Positions 23,533-34,410 of a stretch of DNA of 64,000 nucleotides are shown here, one piece after another. Source of the stretch: Silene latifolia (lineage: Eukaryota; Streptophyta; Magnoliopsida; Caryophyllales; Caryophyllaceae); contig NC_133529.1 in the NCBI RefSeq assembly GCF_048544455.1, positions 56,704,271 to 56,768,270 of the forward strand. Reading direction: 5' to 3'. The notes below the pieces were generated by a model. The model was not told where the DNA came from. It worked only from the letters and a program-made list of their open reading frames with translations, and searched no databases. A program made the translations under genes and the position numbers. How positions within the stretch are numbered: the first letter of the stretch is position 1; every line of letters starts with the position of its first letter.

Positions 23533-25038
23533 TTAATGCCTGTTAAGGTCCTCCCACAAAGAAGCACACTTCCTCCTTGCAAATCCAACCCTCATCTCTT
23601 CCAAATCATAAACCACCTCAAAACCCTGTTGTTGATAATTCCCCAACGTTAACCCGGGCCCACTACCGGTCTCACCATCATCTCCACCATTCATCATCAT
23701 CAAACACCCTACCTTCTTCCCCTTCTTACCCTCATTTCCACCGTCGACAAACTCGTAAAAGTAATTTCTCCTAGGTAACACCACACTTGAATTATCACCA
23801 TTCCCTCCAAAATGCAACACCATGCTTGGCACTACCAACCCTACACTCCCCTTTCTAGTATCCAACTCGTAACACGGGCTCAACCCGGTCCTCAACTCCG
23901 TCTCCTTCGTCCTCTTAAACACCTTTCCAACTCGCCTATCCAATTCACTTGCCACAGAGTTATAAAACCCTGTAGGCATCATTGTGTACGTAGTTCCACT
24001 ATCCACCACAACCCCGCCGTCTCCATTATGATCGACTCGTTTCAAATTCATCGGCGAATCAATCCTCCGGCTTCCCACCGAAATAGCATCCAACCCGACC
24101 GAGTAGAAATACGGGTGTTTCGGATTATCCAACATTGGAGTGTAAACAAATGATGGCAATGACGTCATGACTTCATTTTGACTAAAGTCAACTTTTTGTT
24201 TGTGTTTTCCTAGGATGAGTGGACTAGGATGACGTAGCTTGTCCGAGTTGAACGAGTGAGAAACAAGACAATAAGAGAACTGGTTACCTAATTCAGGTGA
24301 CATGTCAGCTAGCTGAGCTGGTAAAGAAAGCCGACCTCTACCGAATCCCGCTACACCAATTGGCTCACCTAAAGCAGTGTTAGAACAACCAAACGTAAAG
24401 TTTTTTAACATTAATGGTGTTTTAGAATTTGATGGCATAGTTAAATCATGTTTATGAAGTTGCGCAATCAAACTTCCGTCACCATACGCGTAGTAAAACG
24501 GCGGACACGCAAAGTTACGACAGTCCGAGGTTTCGATATCAGCGAGAGGACACGCGGCGATAGCGCATAGGTCGGAGGACGGTAAAGAAGAGTGTACTGA
24601 GGAACAAGCACGTGACTTGCACGAGAGAAGGGAAGAGTTGGTGACGTGGAGAAGTTTGAGAGTGCCAGGTGGGTATTTATCGTCGCAAAGGATGCACTCG
24701 AAAGGCGAACAAGGGAACCAAACGACGTCGCTTCCGGTGTCCATGTAAACCGAAAGGGTTTGGGAGTTTAAGGTGAAGGTTAGGGTGTAGTCACTTCCTG
24801 GTGATAGAGGAAGGGAGATTTGCTGTTGCTGTTGCTGTTGTTGTTTTTGTTTTTGTTTTCGGAGGTGGTGGCGGGTGGCGGAGGCGACCGTGGTAGCCTT
24901 GAGGAGGTGGTGTGGAGAGGTGAAGGTGGTGGCGGAAAGTGAGTGGGTTAGTGGGAGGTGGAGGGATTGAGTTAAGGATGATATTAGTAAGAGTGGAAAA
25001 AGAAGGAAGAAGAGTTGTGTATAAGAAGTGGAAGCCAT
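23533..25038 (-). CDS. Secreted pepsin-like aspartyl protease (A1 family), At4g16563-like
   Basis: This single-exon frame encodes an endopeptidase of the plant atypical or nucellin-like A1 group, expected in the secretory path or cell wall. I start at MASTSYTQ (25038), which gives 501 residues and puts a signal peptide (about 1-25, LFFLLFPLLLISS core) first; an in-frame upstream ATG at 25152 would add 38 residues before it. Residues 61-73 are a K/Q then Q-rich run. The first catalytic motif DTGSD has its Asp at about 100; the flap Tyr is in YAYGDGS (about 183-189); the second catalytic motif DSGTT has its Asp at about 346. Paired cysteines (WFPCSPFECILC and CLVS...C) fit disulphides of the group. 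The text QISLPLSPGSDYTL closely resembles Arabidopsis At4g16563 as I recall it. All catalytic residues are present. The natural substrate is unknown. Confidence 0.95.
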   Translation of the reverse strand: MASTSYTQLFFLLFPLLLISSLTQSLHLPLTHSLSATTFTSPHHLLKATTVASATRHHLRKQKQKQQQQQQQQISLPLSPGSDYTLTFTLNSQTLSVYMDTGSDVVWFPCSPFECILCDDKYPPGTLKLLHVTNSSLLSCKSRACSSVHSSLPSSDLCAIAACPLADIETSDCRNFACPPFYYAYGDGSLIAQLHKHDLTMPSNSKTPLMLKNFTFGCSNTALGEPIGVAGFGRGRLSLPAQLADMSPELGNQFSYCLVSHSFNSDKLRHPSPLILGKHKQKVDFSQNEVMTSLPSFVYTPMLDNPKHPYFYSVGLDAISVGSRRIDSPMNLKRVDHNGDGGVVVDSGTTYTMMPTGFYNSVASELDRRVGKVFKRTKETELRTGLSPCYELDTRKGSVGLVVPSMVLHFGGNGDNSSVVLPRRNYFYEFVDGGNEGKKGKKVGCLMMMNGGDDGETGSGPGLTLGNYQQQGFEVVYDLEEMRVGFARRKCASLWEDLNRH

Positions 25039-25318
25039 GGATTTTTGGAAAATAACAGAGCACTCTGTTTTTGTGTGTGTTAAAGAACAGAGTGTTTGAG
25101 AGGAGAAAATGAGAGAAAATTTGGTGATTTTGAAAGTGGAGTTGGTGAGCAAGTGAAGGGGAGAAGAGGGGTTTAAGAAGGGAATGAGAGGGTGAGAGGA
25201 AGTTTCTAGTGGAAACAGGGTTAGTAATAATATTATCGAAAGGATAATGATACAGCGTTACTGAAGGGTACCGAGAGTTGAGGCTTGATACCATCCGCTT
25301 ACATGTGTTTATAATATA

Positions 25319-25577
25319 CTTTCTCTGTTTCAATGAGTTGTATACATTTGCTTTTTGGGTACTATTTATAAATGAGGAGAATCTTTATTATAATTTTTAA
25401 TATATAACATAAAATATAGTCATGTAAGATCTTTTGGAAATTGTCTTATTGAGTATGTTATAAATATCAAATTTTTATAATTTTTAGTAATTTGTAGTCG
25501 AAGATATGAGCAAAATAAAACGTGCATTGACGTACGTGTATAAAGCAAACGTATAAAACTTATTGGAACAGAGGAAG
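25319..25577. mobile_element. Stowaway-like MITE, 259 bp, upstream of the protease gene
   Basis: The terminal inverted repeat CTTTCTCTGTTTCAATGAGT pairs with reversed CTTCCTCTGTTCCAATAAGT. TA lies outside both ends (25317-25318 and 25578-25579). It is of the same family as 20619-20876. It begins 281 bp before the protease start codon, so it may lie within or near the promoter. Confidence 0.85.
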
Positions 25578-25595
25578 TAGAGTTTTATTATTTTA

Positions 25596-25801
25596 CTCTA
25601 TCTGTCTCGGTCATTTGTTTACGTAGTCTTAATCATTTGTTTATCTTTCTATATTAGGTAGGTTTTTTATGAGAAATTTGCTCATACACAACTATTAATG
25701 TCCACTTGTCATGCACTAATAACTATCACAATTGGGCTCATTTTCTTTTTTTGGTCTTTATGTTAAAATTAAAGGTAAACAAATGATAAGAACGGAAGAA
25801 A
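25596..25801. mobile_element. Second Stowaway-like MITE upstream of the protease gene
   Basis: The inner part of the inverted repeat (GTCATTTGTTTAC at left, GTAAACAAATGAT at right) is clear, the outermost bases are diverged, and TA occurs outside both proposed ends. Length is 206 bp. It lies 18 bp beyond the other MITE. Confidence 0.7.
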
Positions 25802-25844
25802 TAATAAACTGTTTATATGTAATACGAGAGGGTGGTATCGAGAT

Positions 25845-25924
25845 TACTAACTGAGGATGCCATCTAATGAATTACTGCTTACGGAGTATATGTATACTAA
25901 CTGAGGATGCCATCTAATGAATTA
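25845..25924. repeat. 30-bp direct duplication
   Basis: A 30-base segment with the core CTGAGGATGCCATCTAATGA occurs at 25845-25874 and 25895-25924, a 50-bp offset, apparently without differences. Confidence 0.9.
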
Positions 25925-26951
25925 ACGGGGGTATAAATAATTAGAAAGTGAGTTGGTGAATAGGTAGTAGAAGTATTCTAATATTGAACTGAGAACAGAG
26001 ACATTCTGTGTAGGTGGATAACAGACAGATAGTGAGTTTGTGTCACTTTGAGAAAACTCTTAAGTAATTTGTTAAAGAAAGTAATCTGAATTTGATTGGC
26101 TTTGTAGGGAGGTGGTTAATTAGTAATTTTGTCTAATTGTGTTATATGGGATAAGCCCAATAACTGTCCCATTTGGACAATGGCACAAAAATTAAGGAAT
26201 AAAATTAAAATAATGAAAAATATTGTATAGGGGTAAGAATATAGAAGTTAAATAATGAAAAATATTGAATGTGATGGTTTAGGGGTGGTTGGGGTGGTAA
26301 ATAAAGAAAAGAGCCAAGGGTAGGAAAGTCAAAAAACATGTCCAAATATGACAAATGGGATAAAAATGAATAGACGGAAATGGCAAATGAGACAGTTATT
26401 CGGAATAGAAGGGAGTATGTAGTAAACCTCCTAATTTAACAAGAGTGATGAATATGTAAATTTAAATTATTTTGGGATATTTTCTCATGTACCCTTAAAT
26501 TTTTTCGTTTTCTAAGGTTTATCCCTTATTTTTTACAAAAACAATTTTGACCAGCAATAATTCTATGTTACGAGTTGAGACGTCGATGAATTCTTTTTCA
26601 AAATGAGGACCTCTTAAAGACGGTCAATTTGAAAAAAAAAAGTTCATCGTATTTTGAACTTGTAGCCAAGAGTTATTGACGGTCAAAATTTTTTTGCAAG
26701 AAAAGAATGGTACATCTTAGAAAATAAAAAAGTTGATGGATACACGGGAGAATATTCTAATTATTTTATATGTGAAATCATAATATATAAAAGATATTTT
26801 TGCCTTTCAAGTTAAACTGTTGAGGTACAGTACTTAATAAAGTTTGACGAGAAATACTATTTGCCTTCTTCTTTGATTCTTATCTGTAACCTTCTCCTCT
26901 AATACACAATTGAAATATTTACTTTACCCACTTATTTGACATTTACCTTAG
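25925..26951. other. Intergenic; possible MITE remnant at 26160-26415
   Basis: No gene is seen. The phrase AATAACTGTCCCATTTGGAC near 26160 and its near-complement CAAATGAGACAGTTATTC near 26383-26400 form an inverted repeat, and the right end GGGAG is followed by TA at 26416. The left terminus is missing or diverged. Confidence 0.4.
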
Positions 26952-27542
26952 TGATGGGGCATATTCTGCACCGCTGACCAAGTCAACATATTGAGCAAGG
27001 TCAAAGATATCCACAAGAAGTCGACTTAGATGCCCTAGCCGATGCAACCCATCTGCCCGGCTGGGTCTCGGCATGGCAACTCGCCACCGGGGCACAAGCC
27101 CGCGTACTCATATCCAAGCCCCTCGGCGGTGAGTCAACAGGCCCGCCGCCCGCCATAGGTCCCTCGGCCGAGGGGTAGATCAGTCTTTCCACCTGCTAGC
27201 CACTTGGCCACTTGGCCACTACGTGACAAAAGGTGGAAGTCTATAAATACTCCTCAACCTTCATTGAGGAAAGGATCCACAAAACCTAAGAAACACTATT
27301 CATCTGGTATAATCTTCCTTATCTCTCTACAATATACATTTAGCCAAGTAACAACTTATCCCTTAAGTTCTCGACTTGAGCGTCGGAGTGAGTACGCTGG
27401 CACAAAGCCAAGCCCTCGCCTTCGTTCATTGTTGCGAGGAGAGGCCGAGAGGAACGATTAAGGGAAGCAGGATTCAGCTCAAGACATCATTCTACAAGCC
27501 ACGGGTGGTAACAATACTTGCTCTGGAATTACACCCGGAACA
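26952..27542 (+). repeat. 5' LTR of the Tat-like element
   Basis: 591 bp, starting TGATGGGGCATATTCTGC and ending ACCCGGAACA. A TATA-like CTATAAATAC lies at 27241-27250. It is about ten bases shorter than the 3' copy. Confidence 0.9.
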
Positions 27543-27544
27543 AT

Positions 27545-27562
27545 TGGCGCCGTCTGTGGGGA
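27545..27562 (+). other. Primer-binding site of the Tat-like element
   Basis: TGGCGCCGTCTGTGGGGA starts two bases after the LTR. It is the form of primer site seen in many plant gypsy elements of the Tat group. The exact tRNA was not determined. Confidence 0.8.
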
Positions 27563-30119
27563 TACGCTACTAGAAGCTAGTCACATTCATTCCCAAACAA
27601 AAAAAAAACAACAAAAACCCACCCAAAAAGCTAAGAAGATGTCGAAACAACAAGACGCAGTCGTGACCGACGAAACCGCATTCTACCAAGATGATACCTT
27701 CAACATTTCTGGAGTCGTGCAGCCCTCCACCGGCGGAGTAATCCAACCGGAGTTCGGGATGCCAACAATACCAGACACGCCCGCGCAACCAACCAGAGTC
27801 ACCATCATGGGACATGTGGTTGACGTAGCAAAACCGAAAATGCTCCTGGACCTAATTAGTAATACGCCCTGCTCACACCGTCACGCCGACAAGAGCGGCG
27901 GAAACCGTCCAGGAGACCAGGGCCCAAAATGTGACTCTGAGAAATTTGAACGGAGCACTAGGAGAAGCCGACCCGGTCAAGTCCGGGGAGCCAAAAGTGG
28001 GCGTGGTAGACCTAAGTCCTTCCCGCGCTCATGGGAGGACAGCGTCCCCGCAGCACGAACGAGGCTTACCCCAAAGGAGCCAGAGGAGTCCGACTCAGCA
28101 GAGTTGGAGAAGAAGTCCGAGTCGAAGAAGGAGTCCTTCCCGCTACGAGGAGAGGAGCCGGATTAGGAATGCGAGGAGCCGATCGCCGCGTGTCGTTCGA
28201 CACGTGGTCGACGACCCCTCAACGCCTACGTCCTAGAAGTCCGGTGCCAACTAAGCTCAAGTTGCCACCCATATCATACAAAGGGGAAAGTGATCCAGCC
28301 GACCACGCCGAGGCTTTCGAGTCTTACATGTCGGTATGGGAGCAGCCCGATGAGGTGCAGTGTCGAGTTTTCCCAACAACTTTGCATGGGATGGCTCAAA
28401 GTTGGTACAAGGGGCTTCCCGACGGCTCGGTATACTATTACGCCGACCTAAGGGACGCCTTTTCTAGCCCAAGTACTCTTGCAACAAGAGAAGGGCCGTG
28501 GAGACGTCGGACCTCCTAACTATCAAACAGGAGGGGGCGAGTCTCTACGAAGCTATGTGAAGAGGTTCGACGGAAAGGTCCAGCAGATTCGAGAAATTAA
28601 TCCCGAATTGGCGGCCTTCGCGGCGATGAAAGGCCTCCCAAGGGGAGACTTAAAAAATGAGCTCATCAAGTGCGGAGGCTCGAACTTGGACGCCGCTAGG
28701 AAGATGGCCGACCAGGCCATCAAGGTAGAGGACTACCACAAGACCTGGGTAGGCCCCAGCGAGGCCGAGCACTCGAAAAAGAAGAGCGCGGGAGGACAAC
28801 CCGGATGAGAGACGCCGTGACAACAACGGGTCACGGTCCGATGAAAGACGCCGTGAGATTAATAGGTCACGGTCGGACAAACTGCCCGGGAGACGGGACT
28901 CGACGGGCGCCGGGTGGAGTTCGGGAACGTACCACCAGAGGCGGTATAGTGATAAAACCCCTCTCGTCGTATCGGCCGCCGAGGTCTTCGCCCTGAGCAA
29001 AAACGAGGGCCGAAGTGGGAGAGACCCCCAAGCCAAAAAGTGACGGTGACACGAGCCGATCTTTGTGAGTACCACGGCCACACCGGCCATTTAACCAACG
29101 CTCGCCGGCATCGAAGAATGCCATTGAAGAAGCGATCCGGAAGGGGAGCCTCGGCAAGTACGTTGCCAAAGGCCAAAAGGCGACGCCGACGGATTCGGGT
29201 AAGAAATCCGTCTTCGAACGGATAGGAGTGATCCATGTTGTCATCGGGGCAACGAGAACGGAGGGTCCGCCCATGGGCACAAACGGCACTGAACGAACTA
29301 TATCGGGCCATCAACTTTGTGCCAAACACGGCGATCCCTTCCGGCAAGATCCCCGATATAACCATTGGAAGGAAGGACTACGAAGGAGTCATCGCTCCTC
29401 ACAACGACCCACTTGTAGTCAATTTGGACATATCCAACCACCTGGTCAAGAGGTGCCCGATTGACACAGGCGCGTACACGAACATCATGTTCAGGGAGTG
29501 CTTCCTCGGCCTCGGCACGAAAGTCAAGGACTTGAGCCCCGCACCAACCCACTATACGGCTTCTGCGGGGCGGGCCTGGTACTACTCGGGATCAATCGGA
29601 CTCCGGTGACGTTCGGCGAAAAGAATGCGGCTAAGAATGTCCTAGCCGAGTTCGTGGTCATCGACGGCTCGTCCGCCTACAACGTTCTCATAGGCCGAGT
29701 CACCCGAGCGAGGGCGACGCGGTGATGTCCATCCGGCCCTAACACCGATGTATGTCTCGGACCGGGGGAAGCGCATAAGCTCGTCTCCAAAGACGAGAAT
29801 GACGAGGTGGTCAACGTCCGGATAGCTGCCCGAGAGGATGCAACATGCAATCCCTCAAAGTGGCAAAGAAATCGGAGAAAGGGAAAAGTCTATCCTTACA
29901 ACAGGAGGGCGACCTCATGGATGTAACTAGCGGTTGACTAGGACGGTGTGCCTTTGATAGGCCATTAGGACGCCGGTAATCTCGGGAATACTCTATGTAG
30001 CGGCGGAGGTGTCCAAAACATTTGTGGGCACCCGACGCATGTTCTTACCTAATGAAAAATCGTCCAAGTCTTCCATCAAAATGTTCATCTTCCCCATAGT
30101 CACTAGGAAGCAGCAGACG

Positions 30120-30670
30120 CCGGCTCACGCTGTCATACCGACAAGAGCGGCAGTCTTTATCAGAAGCAGACGCCGGCTCACACTGTCATACCGACAAGAG
30201 CGGCAGTCTCCATGAAGGAATAGGCGCCGTCGCAGTCACCCCAAGTAGTAGACGCCACGGCAGTCACCCCAAGAGGTTTGACGCCGTCGCAGTCACTCCA
30301 AGTGGTAGACGCCACGGCAGTCTCCATGAAGGAATAGGCGCGTCGTTAGATCACCCCAAGTAGTAGACGCCACGACAGTCACCCCAAGAGGTTTGACGCC
30401 GTCGCAGTCACTCCAAGTGGTAGACGCCACGGCAGTCTCCATGAAGAAATAGGCACCGTCGCAGTCACCCCAAGTAGTAGACGCCACGGCAGTCACCCCA
30501 AGAGGTTTGACGCCGTCGCAGTCACTCCAAGTGGTAGACGCCACGGCAGTCTCCATCAAGAAGTGGGCGCCGTCGCAGTCACCCCAAGTAGTAAACGCCA
30601 CGGCAGTCACCCCAAGAGGTTTGACGCCGTCGCAGCCACTCCAAGTGGTAGACGCCACGGCAGTCAATAA
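30120..30670. repeat. 114-bp tandem array in the Tat-like element
   Basis: The phrase CGCAGTCACCCCAAGTAGTA recurs at about 30231, 30345 (diverged), 30459 and 30573, a period of about 114 bp. Each unit itself holds two related halves built on GACGCC...GCAGTCAC. The array begins with further GACAAGAGCGGCAGTC copies near 30140 and 30195. Tandem arrays in this part of Tat elements are a known source of plant satellites. Confidence 0.85.
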
Positions 30671-31076
30671 CAAGAAGAGATCTTGGCTCACACTGTCACA
30701 CACCGACAAGAGCGGCAATCACCACCAGGAAGCAGACACCTCGATGGTAACGACCAGCGCAGGTGATACTCGCAAAGCGTTCAAAATGCCTCAGAAGCGT
30801 TAACACAATTGAGAAACTAACTCTAGACTGCCTCGGCCAAGCCGAGGCGGAAACAAAAGAGACACTCAATTAATAACGTAAGGAGACAACCCAGACGAAG
30901 ACAAAGACGCTAAAGTACAGTTGAGACGCTCAAATACTAGCGCAAGAAAAAGAAGTGAGGTAAAAACCTCGGCCAGGCCGAAGGCAGAAGAAACGAGCTC
31001 TTATTAAAAATGTTCAACGAATTACAAGAAATTACAAGGATAAGCCAAAAGACAAAAGGTTACAGATATCATCTCC

Positions 31077-31892
31077 CTATGTCGGTTGTTGCTCGCCATC
31101 AGCAGCGGTAGCAGCACCTTCTTCGATGGGCAACCCAGCAGTTCCCTTAGCAGCCTCAGCCTCAGCAGCCTCAGCCTTAGCCTCGGCAGCCTCAGCTGCC
31201 CTTGCCCTCTCGGCTTCCTCCTTGGCCGTCTTAGCCTTCTCAGCAAGAGTTGCTGCCTCCTCGGCCGCCTCTTGCTCTATCTTCACCCTCACCGCCTCCT
31301 TGGCCTTCTCCTCCACGGCCTTCTCCTTAGCTTCGAACTTGTCGTCAAACAGCTCGTTGAATCTGCCCCACGGAAAGGAACCATCAAGAGGAAAGAGCTC
31401 CTCAATTACTTCCCTGGCAGCGTCTTCGGCCAGATCCCGGAATTCGGAGCACATGTCAGGGAGCATTTTGGTTTGGAGCATCTCAATGTCGTCCTCCTTT
31501 TGCCTGATGATGGCCTCCTTGCTCCGAATCACCTTCCCCGGATCTCGAAACCGTTCTCGAATTCATTCCTCTGCTGGAAATAGAGGTCTGCGTGCCTCTG
31601 AACGAGGTCACACTTCGCCGCGAGCTTTTCAACTTCGGCCGCGCAGCAGTCTCGGCCTTGGCTCTCTCAAAGAAGAACCTCCTTTTCGGCGTCCTCCCCG
31701 AGCTTTCTCTCAGCCAAGAGCGCCTCCTCGGCCTCCCACCTAAGCCTCTGCTCATTGAGAAGATCCAGCTTCGCCTTCGCGGCCACCTTCTTAGTGGCAT
31801 TAAGCTCAAAAGCGGATTGAGCCACGGCCTTCTCCTGCTCCGTGATACGAGCACCGGTCAGCTCGTTCCACCTCGCCGATCTCTTGATCAAC
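31077..31892 (-). other. Antisense coiled-coil coding region of the Tat-like element
   Basis: The minus strand carries open frames rich in Ala, Glu, Lys and Arg with heptad-like spacing (for example KEAVRVKIEQEAAEEAATLA), as in coiled coils. It lies downstream of the longer antisense frame at 32190-33713 and probably belongs to the same antisense gene, possibly through splicing. It is a fossil part with some breaks. Confidence 0.5.
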
Positions 31893-32189
31893 CTCGCGCT
31901 TTCCGCTACAAGCCGGGAGGGGAAGCCTTCGGGGATGAAGAGCCGGTGGCGACGTTTCGATCACCAGACTGCGATCGGAAAGGGAAACCTTACGGGATGA
32001 AGAGTCAATGGCGACGTTCGATCACCGACTGCGCGGGTTCTCCTCCACTTGCTGCTCAACAAGAGCGGCGGCCGACAGCGGCTGATCTACAAAATAAAAA
32101 AAAAAAGAGCATCAGTATCAACATACATAGGCAGGCCGAAGAGCTGTCATCGCAGCGCTGATGAATCAAGCAACGAGCCACCGGATAGA

Positions 32190-33713
32190 TCAATACCATG
32201 CTTGGCCTTCTTGGCCGAAGGACGCATTTCCTCGTCGGAGGGGCGGCGGCGGCGTAAAGGCTGTCTGCTTTCTTTTACGGACAAGGGGCGACCCCTCCTC
32301 CTCATCGGAGTCATCCCCATTGGAGATATAAACGATCTCCACCGTCTCCTTCTGAACAGGGGGGATGGAAGGCGGAGCCGATGTCGACGCCATCACCGCC
32401 GAAGGCTTTGTTTTTCGCGTGTGGCGCGGCATGTTGCTTACAACCTTCGCCTGGGCCTCCACCACATTCAAGCTTTTCAGCTGCTGGTCCATAAGATCGT
32501 TCGGCGACGTCCTGCGGTCATGGGTCAGAGCCTTGGGATGCAAGTTAGCAACGGTTTTGTCTTTGTGCAGCCCCATTCTCCGGAGGATATCCTCAGACAA
32601 ATCCGGTCCAAAGTAGTCTGCGAAGGAAATAAAGCAAGAATTAAGTAGAAGAAATAAATCGAAGTTCGAAAAACAGGAACATTGAGAGCGGTGATGGGCC
32701 TCATACCGACCCCACTCACCCTGTGCTAGGGCCGGTATGAGGCCGACATGGCAGAGCGGCTCATCCTGAAGAATGATCTGCGTTGGGGGAATCCATCTTT
32801 TCGGCACCCCACCCTTGTCCGCCTCAAAAAGCCTCATCGCGCGACTTCTCATCCTCTTTAAGAAGGACCTTGCGGCATCCATCTTGAGCTTCTTCCGGGT
32901 GACCCATCCGTCATGCTCCGCCTTAGTCTCACACCGCAAGTTCACTTGGTGCTGAAAGGAGAGGGGCAGCGGATAGTCATCCGGCACCTTGACGTACACC
33001 CACCGATCTCTCCAGTCTTTGCAAGAAGTAAGTTTGTCAACAGAGACATAACCCTTCTCCATGTGCACACTGTACCAACCGACGCGGCCAGAGATTGACG
33101 GCTGGAGATAATGTAGCCGGCGGAATAAATTCACCGTCGGGGCCTCCCCCTTGAAGAGACAAAGCCACACAAAGCCGACTATCGTCCTCATGGCCAACGG
33201 ATGCAGTTGGGCCACAGCGACGTTCATAGCTTTGATGATGGCCATGACGTACTCGTTCAGCGGAAACCGGAGCCCGTACTCCAAGTGTCGCATGTATACG
33301 CCGGTATGGCCCGGTGGAGGGCAAGAGACGGCGACCCCCTCCTCGGGGATAACAATCTTGTATCCCCTGCCAAAGAAGAAATGGCCCTCGAAAAATGTCT
33401 CACCGGAACAACTGGCCAACTTATGGGTCCAAGCTCGGTCAACGCGTACCTTACAGACGTCACCGTGATCCATAACGTACTGCCTCCCCTCTTTGGGACG
33501 AGCCTCCTCAGCATCATCACCAAAATCGTCTGCGTCATCATCAACATCATCGTCATCCTCCCATTCCTCCAAAATTCGAGGATCAACTTCAGGAGAAGGT
33601 AACCTAGGGCCCCCAGGCCTTATCAGGAGGGCGTCCAACTTCTCCTCCTCATCAAGACGCGACGGGGAACCCTCCCGCGCCGGTTTGCTAGGCCCGGCAT
33701 CAGCAGAAGACAT
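32190..33713 (-). CDS. Antisense 507-residue protein of the Tat-like element
   Basis: This minus-strand frame is open for 507 codons inside the + strand retrotransposon. The N-terminus MSSADAGPSKPAREGSPS is followed by an acidic run (about residues 49-70) and a globular region (about 75-330) with FPLNEYVMAIIKAMNVAVAQ and a W-rich stretch. The C-terminal part is basic and Ser/Pro-rich. The globular part resembles the plant proteins annotated as putative gypsy-type transposon protein (PF04195-like), from memory. Its function is unknown. Start at 33713 is the first ATG; a minus-strand TATA lies about 180 bp upstream. It ends near the coiled-coil region, to which it may be spliced. Conservation of the open frame in an element that has lost pol suggests selection or recent origin. 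Confidence 0.65.
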   Translation of the reverse strand: MSSADAGPSKPAREGSPSRLDEEEKLDALLIRPGGPRLPSPEVDPRILEEWEDDDDVDDDADDFGDDAEEARPKEGRQYVMDHGDVCKVRVDRAWTHKLASCSGETFFEGHFFFGRGYKIVIPEEGVAVSCPPPGHTGVYMRHLEYGLRFPLNEYVMAIIKAMNVAVAQLHPLAMRTIVGFVWLCLFKGEAPTVNLFRRLHYLQPSISGRVGWYSVHMEKGYVSVDKLTSCKDWRDRWVYVKVPDDYPLPLSFQHQVNLRCETKAEHDGWVTRKKLKMDAARSFLKRMRSRAMRLFEADKGGVPKRWIPPTQIILQDEPLCHVGLIPALAQGEWGRYEAHHRSQCSCFSNFDLFLLLNSCFISFADYFGPDLSEDILRRMGLHKDKTVANLHPKALTHDRRTSPNDLMDQQLKSLNVVEAQAKVVSNMPRHTRKTKPSAVMASTSAPPSIPPVQKETVEIVYISNGDDSDEEEGSPLVRKRKQTAFTPPPPLRRGNASFGQEGQAWY

Positions 33714-33890
33714 GTTTACAATAAAAACTTACAGAGTTAAGAAATTGGAAAGTTTGTTTGTTTACCTTGAAGAAAAACACTCGCCGGAGTAACAACTCTG
33801 AAAATTAGAAGACAATGAAACCCTTAAAAGTTTAGAGAGAAGAAAATTTTGGAGAATGAAATTGGTGGCCAATTTCACGGAATAACTGCC

Positions 33891-33900
33891 CTATTTATAG
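33891..33900 (-). promoter_or_regulatory. Candidate TATA box for the antisense gene
   Basis: Read on the minus strand this is CTATAAATAG. It lies 178-187 bp before the antisense start codon at 33713. The pyrimidine- and A-rich sequence between them looks like a plant 5' leader and contains a possible splice donor (CAAG/GTAAAC near 33760). Confidence 0.5.
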
Positions 33901-34410
33901 GGAAAAGCCCATGAAGAAGGACCAATCGAGAGAATGACCCATGAAGCGTCAACCAATCGAGCGTGCGGACACGTGTCGGACATGCAACCACGGGATGTCA
34001 ATCGTTGCAACAGTCGAACGTCAATCAATGCAACAGTGACCAAGCGTCTTCAACACGCCCATTCGTATCTCTCCGCCTATTCACCTTCCTCAACAAATTC
34101 CCAAGCATCTGTTCTCCGCCGGCCACATGATCAACCAAGCTAAGTAGCGCCGGCCGGGGGCAATCAAAAACAACCGGCACTCTCAACCCTGGTCTCGGCC
34201 AGCGTCACTTTCTTTTCCACATCGGATGCCCTTTACGCATCCATGTGGAGGGGGGATATGGTACGGCCTAAGAAAAGACCAGGCCGAGGTAAAAGAAGCC
34301 GCCGCAGAAGAAGCCGATGCAGAAAATTTTTTACAAATTACTTGCGCAGAATATACGCTCAAACGTACATCGGAGCCCATACCACGGCATAGACTACGCT
34401 GGGGGCAAAT

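Noticed and set aside
23533-25152. Upstream ATG adding 38 residues to the aspartyl protease
   Set aside because: The extension puts non-hydrophobic text before an excellent signal peptide. The internal MASTSYTQ start fits the family and secretion better.
24791-25333. 180-codon minus-strand frame overlapping the protease start
   Set aside because: It is another frame of the protease leader and coding region, low-complexity His/Pro/Thr text without homology.
28650-29365. Minus-strand open frames of 140 to 168 codons in the gag-protease region
   Set aside because: They are shadows of the + strand gag-protease coding in a GC-rich stretch and show no family resemblance.
30120-30670. CRISPR-like regular repeats
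   Set aside because: The units are contiguous tandem repeats with no unique spacers, in a plant retrotransposon.
31086-31743. Plus-strand open frames of 165 and 205 codons
   Set aside because: They are mirror frames of the antisense coiled-coil region. Their Ser/Leu/Ala-rich text is the complement of Ala/Glu/Lys-rich codons.
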